64,000 nt of DNA from Gammaproteobacteria bacterium (GTDB lineage: Bacteria; Pseudomonadota; Gammaproteobacteria; Pseudomonadales; Cellvibrionaceae), in the NCBI GenBank assembly GCA_021151835.1, contig JAGKWO010000016.1, positions 1 through 64,000 on the forward strand, given 5' to 3'. Positions 46,052-56,038 of this stretch are shown here, piece after piece (within the stretch, counting starts at the first letter, position 1; each line of letters starts with the position of its first letter). The translations under genes were made by a program, and so were the position numbers. The notes beneath the pieces are model-generated. The model did not search any database. It was given only the letters and a program-made list of their open reading frames with translations, and was not told the origin of the DNA.

Positions 46052-46972
46052 ATGGAAAAAATAATTGAAGATCTCAACTACAATCCCCACTTTTCTGGGC
46101 ATGAAACCTTTCCTTTACGCCAAACATGGCTGAAAAAAGCCTTCAATCAGCAAATTGATGGTTTTGTAGCCAAATCTGCATTCTCGGATGCTGAGTCCAT
46201 TGCTCGCTTTGGTGTAGGTAAAAACATGGTATCAGCCATCAAGCATTGGGCTTTGGCATGCCGTGTACTCGAAGAGCAGCAAGGTAACAAAACCTCTTTC
46301 CTTATATCTCCTATCGCTCAATCAATATTCTCCGATGATGGTTATGACCCTTATGGCGAAGATTTTTCAACTGCATGGTATGTCCATTGGTGTTTAGCCG
46401 GGGAGGCTAACAGGGCAACGACATGGTTTTGGTTATTTAATCGTATAACTGCTCCAAGCTTTGAGTATGGTGATTTACTCGAATCTTTAAAGGAGTACGT
46501 TGCTCTTCGCGGTCAGAAGCTGTCCCCGAACACGTTGAAGCGAGATATTGAAACCTGCATTAAGAGTTACGTGCCTCGTGTAGGTGGAGAGTCTACAGAG
46601 GATATTGCAGAGCCAATGTTGGGTGAGTTGGGGCTCTTGCAAGAACAAAAGAAAGGTGTTTTTTCGTTCCGGCGTGGGCCTAAAGTAACGTTGTCTGATG
46701 GCATTTTTGCTTATGCATTAGTCAACTTTTGGAAGAGAACTGCCGGTGCAGAAAGTACGATGGCATTTGAATCGATTGCGTATGGGGATGGCTCTCCCGG
46801 TCGAGTGTTTAAATTGGATGAGAACTCAGTAGCGGAAAAATTGTTTTCTCTGGCATCCATAACGAAAGGAAAATTGATGTGGGACGATACAGCGGGATTG
46901 AGACAGGTTATACGAAAAACATCTGATTTTTCAGCGTTAGAGTTAGAAATGTTGCGGGTGGCTTATGAGTAA
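46052..46972 (+). CDS. DUF4007-family protein, SspB-like
   Basis: The first gene of the defence operon, 306 residues. The family hallmark FSGHETFPLRQTWLKKAF is at residues 10-27, followed by FGVGKNMVSAIKHWA, a conserved DNA-associated region. C-terminal sequence is helical and charged. DUF4007 proteins are found next to phosphorothioation genes; in the SspABCD system, the DUF4007-type protein SspB is reported as a nickase (from memory). Catalytic residues cannot be assigned here. It overlaps the next gene by 8 nt. The ATG start has no clear Shine-Dalgarno. Confidence 0.85.
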   Translation: MEKIIEDLNYNPHFSGHETFPLRQTWLKKAFNQQIDGFVAKSAFSDAESIARFGVGKNMVSAIKHWALACRVLEEQQGNKTSFLISPIAQSIFSDDGYDPYGEDFSTAWYVHWCLAGEANRATTWFWLFNRITAPSFEYGDLLESLKEYVALRGQKLSPNTLKRDIETCIKSYVPRVGGESTEDIAEPMLGELGLLQEQKKGVFSFRRGPKVTLSDGIFAYALVNFWKRTAGAESTMAFESIAYGDGSPGRVFKLDENSVAEKLFSLASITKGKLMWDDTAGLRQVIRKTSDFSALELEMLRVAYE

Positions 46973-49900
46973 AAATGTAGGTTCCAAGCTCATTGAGCAT
47001 GTCAGCATCGCACGAAATTATCAGCGGTCAATTCGAATTGATATTGATTATGGTAGGGCAGATGCACTTGATGGATATATCTGCCATGGCACTGCTACCC
47101 AAGTGTTGGAGAATATGATTCTCCAATTAAAAGAGACTAATCAGCGGGCCTTTACATGGACAGGCCCGTTTGGTGGTGGCAAGTCATCTCTTGCATTAAC
47201 GCTTGCAAGTTCTATTGGTCGAAATAAATCGATCAGATCCAAGGCGGGCGTAGTTATCAATAAAGATAAATTCCCTCTGATGGATGAAGTCCTCCCCGTA
47301 AGAAAGGGCGGGTGGTTGGTCGTTCCTGTTGTTGGTAAGCGCGGAAGCGTTGTCCAAGAAATTTACAGGGCATTTAGTGTTGCGACAGGTGTTGAGCAAA
47401 AAATAGATGCTCGAAAGTTAACGCCAACCTCTCTCATTGAAATGCTGGTCAATGCATCTCAAGATAAAACTTATGATGGCGTTTTATTGTTAATTGACGA
47501 GATGGGGAAATTCCTTGAGGCATCGGCTTCAGGTGGTGATGACGTTTATTTTTTTCAGGAGCTTGCTGAGGCTGCTGCGAGAACTTCCGGTCGATTTGTT
47601 GTAGTAGGCATTTTGCACCAAGCGTTTAAACAATATGCCTCTCGATTGGGATTGGATAGTCGTGATGATTGGGCAAAAGTACAGGGTAGATACGTTGATA
47701 TTCCTTTTGTAGCGGCAAGTGACGAGGTGGTTGAGTTGGTTGGGCAGGCTGTTCAATCTAGTGTGCCGCACTCAGAATCTACTTCAATCGCTAAGTCGGT
47801 GGCGGAAGTTATTCGTCACCGTCGTCAAAATATCAGTTCTGAATTTTACAAAAGTCTTGATTATTGCTGGCCTCTGCATCCGGCAATGGCCACTCTTTTG
47901 GGGCCAATCTCAAAGCGTCAGTTTGGTCAGAATGAACGAAGCACATTTGGCTTTTTGTCATCAGTAGAGCCAAAAGGTTTTCGGGCGTTTTTAAATGAAA
48001 CCATATTAGAAAAATATTCTTACTACCGCCCTGATCATTACTGGGATTTTTTGCGTGCGAACTTGGAGCCTGCCATTTTGGCTTCAGCAGATAGTCATCG
48101 CTGGGCTCAGGCAGTAGAGGCTGTAGAACGAGCGGAAGCTAGGGGAACGGATCTTCATATTTCGTTGATCAAAAATATCGCTGTTATTGATTTATTTCGT
48201 AACGGTTCTGGTTTGGTCGCAGATAGTTCAATCCTTAGCTCGCTTCATCCCACAGTGAAAGCAGATGCGCTTGAGAAGGCATTGGCTGACCTCAGCCGTT
48301 GGAAAATGGCAGTCTTCCGAAAGCATATGGGTTCCTGGTCGGTCTTTGAAGGCAGTGATTTCGACATTGATGCGGCTATCGCACAGGTCAGGGCTACTCT
48401 ACCGGGGCTTGATTTCACTGGGCTTCAGAAGCTGGCTAATTTGCATCCAATTGTTGCAAAGCGCCACTATCATGAAACGGGGACGCTTCGTTGGATGGGT
48501 GTAACGCTGTGTCATATGGATAGCCTAGCGAAACATATAGAATCTTTCGTACCTACGGGTGGAGAGTTTGGGCAGTTTGTCTTGGTATTTCCCCCTGGTA
48601 AGGACAGTGTGCCGAGAAGCATCATTAAAAAGATGTCTAATCTTGTTGACGCTATTGATCCGATGGCGCCACCTATTATTGTTGGGTTGCCAGATAACTT
48701 TGCTCAGATCCATGAATTAGGTCTTGAGCTTGTATCTTTGGAGCAGGTTCGCAAGTGCCCTGAGTTGGAAGGAGACTCTGTAGCTCGGCGGGAAGTAGAG
48801 GCACGATTTGTAGCAATTAGCACAGATTTAGAAGAAGCGTTTAAGGTCGCATTTGTTCATGCGACCTGGGTTGGTAGAGGCATTGAAAAAGGGGGGCGAT
48901 TGAAGCTTTCTGTGCTCGCCTCAGACCTTGCCAGCCAAACTTTTAATGCTGCACCGGTCATCATGAATGAGTTGGTGAATAGGGATTCATTATCATCAAA
49001 CAGTGTTAAGGCTCGTCGTGATCTGATGCACTTGATGGTAAAGCGCGAGGATAAAGAGGCACTTGGCATCGAGGGTTTTCCTGCTGAGCGAGGTTTGTAC
49101 GAATCTATTCTTCGCGTCACTGGTTTTCATGCTCAAAATGATGAGGGAAATTGGCAATTCGTTTTACCGAAAAATGGTGCAACAAAACAGTTTGTGCCTT
49201 TATGGAAAGCAGCTCGCAAACTTTTCCCCAAGAAGAACGGGCGGTTGCCTGTTGCGGAGATTTATAAGGCATGGGAGTCGGCTCCATATGGCGTGCGCGC
49301 CGGAATGCACCCCATATTACTATTGCTTTATGTTTTGACGCAGAAAGAAAGTGTGGCTATATACAAGGACGGTGTTTTTGTCCCTGAGCTCAGTGACATA
49401 TGGGTTGATGAATTGCTGCAAGATGCTAAGCGCTTCTCGCTTGGCTGGGTGGAGATTGATGAAGAGCGAACAATTATTCTAAAAGGCATCGCTAAAATAG
49501 TTGGTTCCTTAAAGCATAAAACAATAAATTCAGATCCATTAGAAGCTGCTCGTGCGTTGGTAGCCACTGTATATGAATTACCAGCTTGGACACAGAAAAC
49601 ATTAAGGCTGTCCAAAGTCGCTATCGAAGTGCGTGATTCTCTATTGAGAGCGAGTGATCCACATAAAATACTGTTTGTAGATTTGGCTAATACTCTTGGC
49701 GCGGAGAACAGTAACAAATATATCAAAGCCCTGGAAAAACCAATTCGCGAATTAATTTCTGCATATGACCTTATGCTTGAAGATGGAACGAAGGCTTTAT
49801 TGGAGTCAATTGATTGTGGTTCTGATGAGTTAGAAAATTTGCGCTCCCGAGCATCTGGGTTGAAGAATATATCTGGAGATTTTAGACTGGATGCATTCAT

Positions 49901-50303
49901 TGCAAGACTGGCTGAATTTGATGGTAGCAATCTCGCCGTCGAAGGAATTTTGAGTTTGGCGGCGAATAAACCAGTGCGCGACTGGAGTGACAGAGACATT
50001 GATTCTTCTTTGCTCACCGTAGCTGAATGGGGATTAAAGTTTAGGCAGCTTGAAACTCTTGCCTCGGTGAGGGGTAGAAATCCAGGGCGTGAAGCATTTG
50101 CGGTGGTTATTGGTGCAGGAAAAGAAGGTAAAACTGTATCCAAAATTTTCGATATATCGGAAAAGCAAAAGCCGGTTGTAAAAGATTTGGCCGCTAAAAT
50201 TTTGCAACAGCTTTCAGGCAAAGAACATAAAGCTGAAGTAATTCTCGCAGCGTTAGCTGAGGCAGGTATGTCTGTTGTTGAATCCAATGGAAGGGGAGGT
50301 TGA
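46965..50303 (+). CDS. Large P-loop ATPase, SspC-like
   Basis: A 1112-residue ATPase. Walker A GPFGGGKSS at 67-75 and Walker B VLLLIDEMGKF with Asp178-Glu179. The remaining ~800 residues are helical and have no further motif I recognise. Similar very large ATPases sit between DUF4007 and DndC/SspD-like genes in phosphorothioation loci, where they are thought to energise DNA access or assembly of the modification complex. The next gene begins 2 nt downstream with its own Shine-Dalgarno inside this gene's end. Confidence 0.8.
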   Translation: MSKNVGSKLIEHVSIARNYQRSIRIDIDYGRADALDGYICHGTATQVLENMILQLKETNQRAFTWTGPFGGGKSSLALTLASSIGRNKSIRSKAGVVINKDKFPLMDEVLPVRKGGWLVVPVVGKRGSVVQEIYRAFSVATGVEQKIDARKLTPTSLIEMLVNASQDKTYDGVLLLIDEMGKFLEASASGGDDVYFFQELAEAAARTSGRFVVVGILHQAFKQYASRLGLDSRDDWAKVQGRYVDIPFVAASDEVVELVGQAVQSSVPHSESTSIAKSVAEVIRHRRQNISSEFYKSLDYCWPLHPAMATLLGPISKRQFGQNERSTFGFLSSVEPKGFRAFLNETILEKYSYYRPDHYWDFLRANLEPAILASADSHRWAQAVEAVERAEARGTDLHISLIKNIAVIDLFRNGSGLVADSSILSSLHPTVKADALEKALADLSRWKMAVFRKHMGSWSVFEGSDFDIDAAIAQVRATLPGLDFTGLQKLANLHPIVAKRHYHETGTLRWMGVTLCHMDSLAKHIESFVPTGGEFGQFVLVFPPGKDSVPRSIIKKMSNLVDAIDPMAPPIIVGLPDNFAQIHELGLELVSLEQVRKCPELEGDSVARREVEARFVAISTDLEEAFKVAFVHATWVGRGIEKGGRLKLSVLASDLASQTFNAAPVIMNELVNRDSLSSNSVKARRDLMHLMVKREDKEALGIEGFPAERGLYESILRVTGFHAQNDEGNWQFVLPKNGATKQFVPLWKAARKLFPKKNGRLPVAEIYKAWESAPYGVRAGMHPILLLLYVLTQKESVAIYKDGVFVPELSDIWVDELLQDAKRFSLGWVEIDEERTIILKGIAKIVGSLKHKTINSDPLEAARALVATVYELPAWTQKTLRLSKVAIEVRDSLLRASDPHKILFVDLANTLGAENSNKYIKALEKPIRELISAYDLMLEDGTKALLESIDCGSDELENLRSRASGLKNISGDFRLDAFIARLAEFDGSNLAVEGILSLAANKPVRDWSDRDIDSSLLTVAEWGLKFRQLETLASVRGRNPGREAFAVVIGAGKEGKTVSKIFDISEKQKPVVKDLAAKILQQLSGKEHKAEVILAALAEAGMSVVESNGRGG

Positions 50304-50304
50304 T

Positions 50305-51147
50305 ATGGCAGAACGTCATGTGTTGGGTTTGTCTGGTGGTCGTGATAGTGCTGCACTAGCTGTTTTCATGCGGCATCGACACCCTGAAATTGATATTGAG
50401 TATTTCTTCACTGATACAGGCAAGGAGTTGCCAGAGGTTTATGAGTTTCTTGGGAAGCTGGAAGGCTTTTTAGGTAAGCCAATTTTAAGACTCAATCCGC
50501 ATAGAGATTTTGACTACTGGTTAAGGGAATACGGCAATTTTCTCCCATCAGCCAGTGTCCGATGGTGTACCCGGCAATTGAAGCTTCTGCCTTTTGAGCA
50601 ATGGGTGCGACCCATGTTGGCAGCAGGTGATGTGGTTACCTCTTATGTGGCTATTAGGTCTGATGAAGAGTATAGGGAGGGGTACTCATCCAGTAATCAT
50701 AGTTTGATTATCAAATTGCCATTTCGTGAATATGGAGTTGATAAGCAGCAGGTTATGGATTTACTGGATGCTTCCGGTGTTGGTTTGCCTAAGTATTATG
50801 ACTGGCGTTCTCGTAGCGGGTGCACCTTTTGTTTCTTCCAGCAAAAAATTGAATGGGTTCGTTTAAAGCGAGAACATCCAGAAGCTTTCGAGGAAGCCAA
50901 AGCTTATGAAAAAACAGCTCTTGATCATGGTTCGCCATTTACCTGGTCTAAAGGTGAGTCGTTAACTGAATTGGAGCGACCAGAACGAATTGTTCAAATA
51001 GAGCTGGATTATATTCAGCGAAAAGAAAGGCATTTAAAAAATAGACCGGTTAATCCGTTAAGGCCTTCAATTATAGCATCTGACGATAACGATGAATTGT
51101 ATCTTTCCGATGAAGGTAATGGTGCTTGTTTAATTTGTCATAAATAG
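50305..51147 (+). CDS. PAPS-reductase-like PP-loop protein, SspD/DndC-like
   Basis: A 280-residue protein predicted to adenylate the DNA backbone or carry sulfur during phosphorothioation. The PP-loop LSGGRDSAAL is at 9-18, with FFTDTGKELPEVYEFL as in DndC/CysH proteins. Cysteines occur in VRWCTRQLK and in SGCTFCFFQ, the pattern expected for an iron-sulfur cluster or sulfur relay. The frame is open 10 codons earlier, but the ATG at 50305 has GGGGAGGT 8 nt upstream. Third gene of the SspB-SspC-SspD-like trio. A metabolic CysH role is unlikely given these neighbours. Confidence 0.85.
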   Translation: MAERHVLGLSGGRDSAALAVFMRHRHPEIDIEYFFTDTGKELPEVYEFLGKLEGFLGKPILRLNPHRDFDYWLREYGNFLPSASVRWCTRQLKLLPFEQWVRPMLAAGDVVTSYVAIRSDEEYREGYSSSNHSLIIKLPFREYGVDKQQVMDLLDASGVGLPKYYDWRSRSGCTFCFFQQKIEWVRLKREHPEAFEEAKAYEKTALDHGSPFTWSKGESLTELERPERIVQIELDYIQRKERHLKNRPVNPLRPSIIASDDNDELYLSDEGNGACLICHK

Positions 51148-51158
51148 AAGATTTCATT

Positions 51159-53489
51159 ATGAGTAAAGGATTTCGAATTGCTGCACGAGCTTTGCGTCAA
51201 CTGGGTGCAGAATTAATTACTACAGATGAGATGGCTCTTAACGAATTAATAAAAAATGCGTTTGATGCCAAATCAAAACGTATTCTTATTAAAGTTTCGT
51301 ATCCATTTAATATATCTGGCAATGAGCTCTTGAAAAAGTCCAAAGATTGGTCTGACGATAAGAGCACCTATGAGAGTGATTTGAGAGCATTTATCGTTCC
51401 TGAAATATCGGCCAGTTTATGCGATGAAATAATTAATTATTTTATTAATTATGAATCAAATGCCTATGATTCTGTTAAGGCAATTTTAAGAAAATACAAC
51501 TTTATAAAAGTAAAAGATTTTGGCTGTGGAATGACGGCTGATGATCTTCGCGACGCCTTTTTAGTGGTTGGAACTCCAGTCAAATGGCTGGCTAAAAAAA
51601 ATGGAGAAGAAGAGCTTCTTTTAGGAGAGAAAGGAGTTGGTCGTCTTTCTATGATGAAATTAGGACAAAGAGCTAAAGTGGTCTCAGGTATAGAGGGGGT
51701 AGGGTTTTATAGCAAAGTTCTTTTTGATTGGAATAAGTTTGATGACCCAAATGAATATTTGGATAACATTGAGATACCTGTCTATGAAGATTATAAAGAA
51801 AAAGAAAAGGCTGAGTCGGGTACTGAGATAACAATCTATGATCTGTATGCTCATTGGGGGATTGAAAAAATAACGGACTTTGTAAATTCCTACTTAAGAA
51901 GATTGCAAGATCAGTTTGACAATAAAAAACCGAGATTCCCTGTAGAAATACAGTTTAATGGTAAGGGACTTGAAATTGAAAGAATGCCTGTGTGGTTGAA
52001 AAACAGTGCGAACTTTCAATCAAAAATTACCCTAAATCCTAATAAGAAAAAAATGGGGGACATTGTATATGTGCAAGAGTTTAAATGGTATGGAGAGAGT
52101 ACCCCTACCATCAAGGAAATAAATTTAAAAGACTTATTGCATCGTTTGGAGTGCTCCCATCAAGACTTGATTGATGTGGGGCAACTGGATATTAATTGCT
52201 TATGGTTCAATAGAAGTGATTGGAGAAAAACTAGTCACGACAAAAGTTACAACGAGTTTAAGAAAGAACTTAACATATGGTGTGGCGGGTTTGCGATATA
52301 TCGTGATTCTTTTCGAGTTGGTGTTACCGGGAGTCAGGAGAACGACTGGTTGAAAATGGATAGCAAATCTTTAATGTCACAAGGGTTTGCTTTTAATAGA
52401 TATCAAACGGTTGGATCTATTTCTATTTCTCAGGAAAAAAATCCAAATTTTATAGATGCTGCCAATAGAGAACATTTGATTGAAAGTGCACCTTTGCAGC
52501 TTCTTAAACGTTTAATGATGGATGTTGTTATAAAGGATTTAAAATCAAATATAGCAATTATTAAAGAAAAAGAATTTAAAGGAACTATAGCGAAAGTCAC
52601 GGCAGAGAATGTTGTTACTGAATCTATAAGCCAACTTGATAAAGCTGATAAAAGTATAAAAGTTTTAGCTAAAATAATTCCAGATGAGCATGTTGCAGAA
52701 ATAAAAGAAATAAGATCGGTTTTAAAATTTCAAAGAGAGAATGTTCGGCAATTTGCTAATGCGGTGAAACTGGCAACTGAACAACGGGTAGAGATACTTG
52801 AATTGGCGAGTATCGGAATGGTAGTAGAGAAAGTGGTTCATGAGTTGGCAAGATTGACATCCATGACTGCTGATAATTTGAAAAGACTTGAGCGCGGTGG
52901 TTTTGCGCCTGGTGAGGCTGCGTCGATAATAAAAGTCATTAAAGAACAAATGAAAGTTACTAATAAGCGCATCAAGTCGATAGACACGCTTAGTCCATCA
53001 GCCAGAAATACAAAAGATAAATTCAATTTACGCGGTTTGATCGAAACGGTTTTTGCGGGTTATCAAGGCCGATTTGAGCGGCACAACATAGAAGCAAGAA
53101 TACTAATAAATGGCCTTGAGAAGGACGATGATATTACCGTAAACATGGTGACGGGTTTGGTGGCTCAAATTTTGGAGAACTTGTTAAGTAATTCTCTTTA
53201 TTGGTTGCAGGTCAGTGTTGTTGATTCTGATCGCCAAAGAAAAATCTTCGTTGACATTGATACTAAATCAAGAACAATACTGTTTTATGATAATGGGCCG
53301 GGTGTTGATCCGGCTTATGCAGAGGAAATTTTTAAACCTTATTACACCACTCGTCCAAAGGGGAAAGGTTTGGGGCTTTTCATTGCGAGAGAATTGGCTA
53401 GTTATCATCAAGCTAAATTGTATTTAGATCTCAATCAAGATGAGGATGGCAGATTACGCTGCTTTATATTGGAGCTTCCTGCGGAGTAG
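51159..53489 (+). CDS. Protein with two GHKL ATPase domains and a histidine-kinase-like H-box
   Basis: A 776-residue protein with an unusual double architecture. The N-terminal GHKL fold is of Hsp90/MORC/MutL type: NELIKNAFDA (about 28-37), DFGCGMTADDL (about 120-130) and GEKGVGRLSM (about 156-165). The C-terminal fold is that of a histidine kinase: ILENLLSNS (about 671-679), DNGPGVDP (about 711-718) and GKGLGLFIA (about 735-743). Between them lies a coiled coil with a candidate phosphoacceptor His561 in VVHELARLTS. No membrane helix. It follows the PP-loop gene by 11 nt and is 3 nt from the receiver-like gene. It may sense a DNA or phage signal through the first ATPase and signal through the second. 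Confidence 0.8.
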   Translation: MSKGFRIAARALRQLGAELITTDEMALNELIKNAFDAKSKRILIKVSYPFNISGNELLKKSKDWSDDKSTYESDLRAFIVPEISASLCDEIINYFINYESNAYDSVKAILRKYNFIKVKDFGCGMTADDLRDAFLVVGTPVKWLAKKNGEEELLLGEKGVGRLSMMKLGQRAKVVSGIEGVGFYSKVLFDWNKFDDPNEYLDNIEIPVYEDYKEKEKAESGTEITIYDLYAHWGIEKITDFVNSYLRRLQDQFDNKKPRFPVEIQFNGKGLEIERMPVWLKNSANFQSKITLNPNKKKMGDIVYVQEFKWYGESTPTIKEINLKDLLHRLECSHQDLIDVGQLDINCLWFNRSDWRKTSHDKSYNEFKKELNIWCGGFAIYRDSFRVGVTGSQENDWLKMDSKSLMSQGFAFNRYQTVGSISISQEKNPNFIDAANREHLIESAPLQLLKRLMMDVVIKDLKSNIAIIKEKEFKGTIAKVTAENVVTESISQLDKADKSIKVLAKIIPDEHVAEIKEIRSVLKFQRENVRQFANAVKLATEQRVEILELASIGMVVEKVVHELARLTSMTADNLKRLERGGFAPGEAASIIKVIKEQMKVTNKRIKSIDTLSPSARNTKDKFNLRGLIETVFAGYQGRFERHNIEARILINGLEKDDDITVNMVTGLVAQILENLLSNSLYWLQVSVVDSDRQRKIFVDIDTKSRTILFYDNGPGVDPAYAEEIFKPYYTTRPKGKGLGLFIARELASYHQAKLYLDLNQDEDGRLRCFILELPAE

Positions 53490-53492
53490 GAA

Positions 53493-55394
53493 ATGGATAT
53501 TATACAGAATGCTAGTGTTGTAATTGTCGATGATGATTTAAAAGTTCCCCCCTTATCTCATTTAAGCGAACTATTGCCTCAAAAGCTTAATAATGAAAAT
53601 AGTGTGGATTATGTATCAGCTAAGGAATATTGTGTTCAGCGCGGAGCCATTGCTGAAAATGATGATATAGATTCAATTATTTCATATTTTGGTTCGGAAG
53701 CGTTCATTAAAAAGATTTTATCATCTGAAATTCCAATGGAAATATTCAGTAACGAAGTTCAAGAAGAATTGACTCAAGGGATTGATGCTCATAAGCAAAG
53801 CTCTATGATCTTTGATGTAATCAAATCGACTTTCTCCAGAGAGGACTGCCAATTAACTGAGTTCACAGCTCGTCCTTTGCCTGCATCTGAATTGCAACTT
53901 TATGAATTTGTTTTTATGGATGTAATGATGGGGCGAGAAGGTGAGGTTGATTCTGTAGAATCCACTGCAAAATACATATCTGATATATCCGCCCCAGGAC
54001 AAGAACCTCCTATTATTATTTTGATGTCTAGTCGCGACCAGTTAGAAGTTGATAGGCACATTGCACGAAAGCATGCGCATATTGGACCTTCTGGGTTATT
54101 TGTGATCGCAAAGGATCGATTGCTTCAGCTTGATGGAAAAGAATATTTGAGTTTAGTGCTAAATCATATGCGCCAGCTTAAAAATGAATCAAAAATTTTT
54201 AGGGATTTATGTTTGCTATGTGAGTCTGAGATTGATAAAGCGTGGGGGTTAACCCGTGAGGCGCTGTGGAATATGGATTTCAATTATTTGCAACAAATGC
54301 ATGCCAATTCATTTTCTGAAAATCAGTCTTTTAGTAGCCATTTATTGGATTTGGTTGGCCACCATCATCTTCATTTTTTGGAGAAGGCTGATGAGTTGTA
54401 CCAAAAATTCCTGGAGGTCGAGGTTTTATTCGCAGGAGCAGCAGAAAAATATCAGAGCTATTCAAGAGAGGCATCAGCAGCGGTTCATAAATTAGAAAGT
54501 TCAAAGCATTGCACAGGAATTCAGTCTATTGGACGGTTGCAATTCCCTGAGGGTGTTACTGAAGTTTCGCAGTTAAATGATAATCAAATCAATCGTATAG
54601 TTCCATTTGGCGCAATATTGTGCAAATCCACTCAAATAGAAGAGGGGATGTTGGGACTAATTCATATTACACAGGAATGCGATTTAAGTAGAAATATTAT
54701 TAAAGAGCAGTTAAGCCTCTTGTTTATAGAGGTCGAATTTTTGAGTGCAAAGAATGGTGCTCATAAAAACGGCTCGATCCCTACTGTGATCGGCGAGTCT
54801 TTATGGTGGGTTTCGGTAAAAAAGAAGCGACTGATTGCTCGACCAGCTTCTGAGATGATTCAGTTGTTCATAAATGAACAATGGTGTTTGGTGGCCAAGG
54901 CTAGACCAGATGTAACGAGACAGTTTAGAGCGGAAACATTTGGCCAGTTATCTCGCTTTGAAGCTGCTGTCAGAACTGGGCATATGATTTACCCTGTTAA
55001 GGCTTCGATAAAGTATTTAATAAATGGGGCCGCAGAAGAATGCTCGTTCGATAATGAACGTATTTTATATTTATCTTGTTTCACAACAAAGCAAGGGAAC
55101 AAAGATTTTTTTTCGTATCACTTGTTTGGTGATGATAATTATTCTTTGTCAATTCTTATCATGAATCTCTTATCTGAAAAAGGGTTACATCCAGACATCA
55201 CATTAACTCAGCTTGAGAATAAGTTAAGAAATGGATTGCCTTCTTCTACTGATAATCCATCATTTGATAAACAAGTCAATTTGTTTCCGGCAGAACGGGG
55301 CGTTAAACTCGATATTATTATTCTTGATAAGAAAACATTCGGTGATATAAGGTTGAATGGTACATCTTTACTTGTAGCATTCCAAAAAGCTTGA
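53493..55394 (+). CDS. Receiver-like protein with a long insertion and unknown C-terminal domain
   Basis: A 633-residue protein. It holds all residues of a response-regulator receiver, but spread apart: Asp13-Asp15 in VVIVDDD, the phospho-acceptor Asp143 in FMDVMMG, Ser179-Ser180 in LMSSRD and Lys207 in VIAKD. About 80-90 extra residues, some acidic, sit between the first acidic cluster and Asp143. The remainder (about 240-633) is not a known output domain; it contains a coiled coil (about 295-345) and a beta-rich region. It is encoded directly after the kinase-like gene and is its probable partner. It overlaps the GIY-YIG start by 4 nt. Confidence 0.75.
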   Translation: MDIIQNASVVIVDDDLKVPPLSHLSELLPQKLNNENSVDYVSAKEYCVQRGAIAENDDIDSIISYFGSEAFIKKILSSEIPMEIFSNEVQEELTQGIDAHKQSSMIFDVIKSTFSREDCQLTEFTARPLPASELQLYEFVFMDVMMGREGEVDSVESTAKYISDISAPGQEPPIIILMSSRDQLEVDRHIARKHAHIGPSGLFVIAKDRLLQLDGKEYLSLVLNHMRQLKNESKIFRDLCLLCESEIDKAWGLTREALWNMDFNYLQQMHANSFSENQSFSSHLLDLVGHHHLHFLEKADELYQKFLEVEVLFAGAAEKYQSYSREASAAVHKLESSKHCTGIQSIGRLQFPEGVTEVSQLNDNQINRIVPFGAILCKSTQIEEGMLGLIHITQECDLSRNIIKEQLSLLFIEVEFLSAKNGAHKNGSIPTVIGESLWWVSVKKKRLIARPASEMIQLFINEQWCLVAKARPDVTRQFRAETFGQLSRFEAAVRTGHMIYPVKASIKYLINGAAEECSFDNERILYLSCFTTKQGNKDFFSYHLFGDDNYSLSILIMNLLSEKGLHPDITLTQLENKLRNGLPSSTDNPSFDKQVNLFPAERGVKLDIIILDKKTFGDIRLNGTSLLVAFQKA

Positions 55395-56038
55395 TTAAAG
55401 TGTGTAAAATGAAATCAGGATATATTTATATTCTTCGAAGCCCAATCTTTGGTGGATTTACTGTTAAAATCGGAAAAACAACTAACCTACCTATAGTTCG
55501 GGCGCGTGAATTGTACTCGGGCTCTACAGGTGTTCCAGTCCCTTTTTATGTGTATATCTCAATCTCAGTGGCTGATTGCACATTAGCCGAAAAAAGAGCG
55601 CATGAATTATTGGCCACCTATCGAATAAATTCACGAAGAGAGTTTTTCAAAATCCCTCCTGATGTTGCTTTTGGTTTTCTATTCGATATTTGTAAAAAAA
55701 TTAACGAAGAGTTCTCATATCCAGAGCCAGAGGTCTATAAGCTTGATCCCCATCAGGACGATGGGACTTATGATGAGAAAGCTAACGACTTTTTTCAAGA
55801 TAATTGTTTTGGCCAAATTTATGGCGTCGATCCAAAAAATTTTCTTTCAAGCCCTATAGGAACTTCAATTCTCACTGCCAACCAGCAAATCAGAGTGAAA
55901 GTTGTCAGCATGATTTTTGAAGCAATTTTATCTGAAGAGGATATGAGGTGGGCGGAAAGCTTTTCTCGGGACTCAAATCCTGAAAGAGAGTTGCGCATAT
56001 GGGAGAATATGACTTGTACTAGTCGCGACCAAATCTGA
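55391..56038 (+). CDS. GIY-YIG nuclease, C-terminus replaced by IS sequence
   Basis: The frame begins with TTG 55391 overlapping the previous stop; ATG at 55409 is the other choice. The GIY-YIG/T5orf172 domain is at about 9-95: GYIYILRSPIFGG, KIGKT, an Arg in VRARELYSG and Glu in AEKRAHELL. The native codons run to 56014; from 56015 the frame enters an IS481 element and stops after seven foreign residues. Joining 56014 to 57222 restores a frame of 236 residues ending HLLLVRS at 57308. The nuclease core is intact, so activity may remain. Last gene of the operon and possible DNA-cleaving effector. Confidence 0.8.
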   Translation: MIKVCKMKSGYIYILRSPIFGGFTVKIGKTTNLPIVRARELYSGSTGVPVPFYVYISISVADCTLAEKRAHELLATYRINSRREFFKIPPDVAFGFLFDICKKINEEFSYPEPEVYKLDPHQDDGTYDEKANDFFQDNCFGQIYGVDPKNFLSSPIGTSILTANQQIRVKVVSMIFEAILSEEDMRWAESFSRDSNPERELRIWENMTCTSRDQI

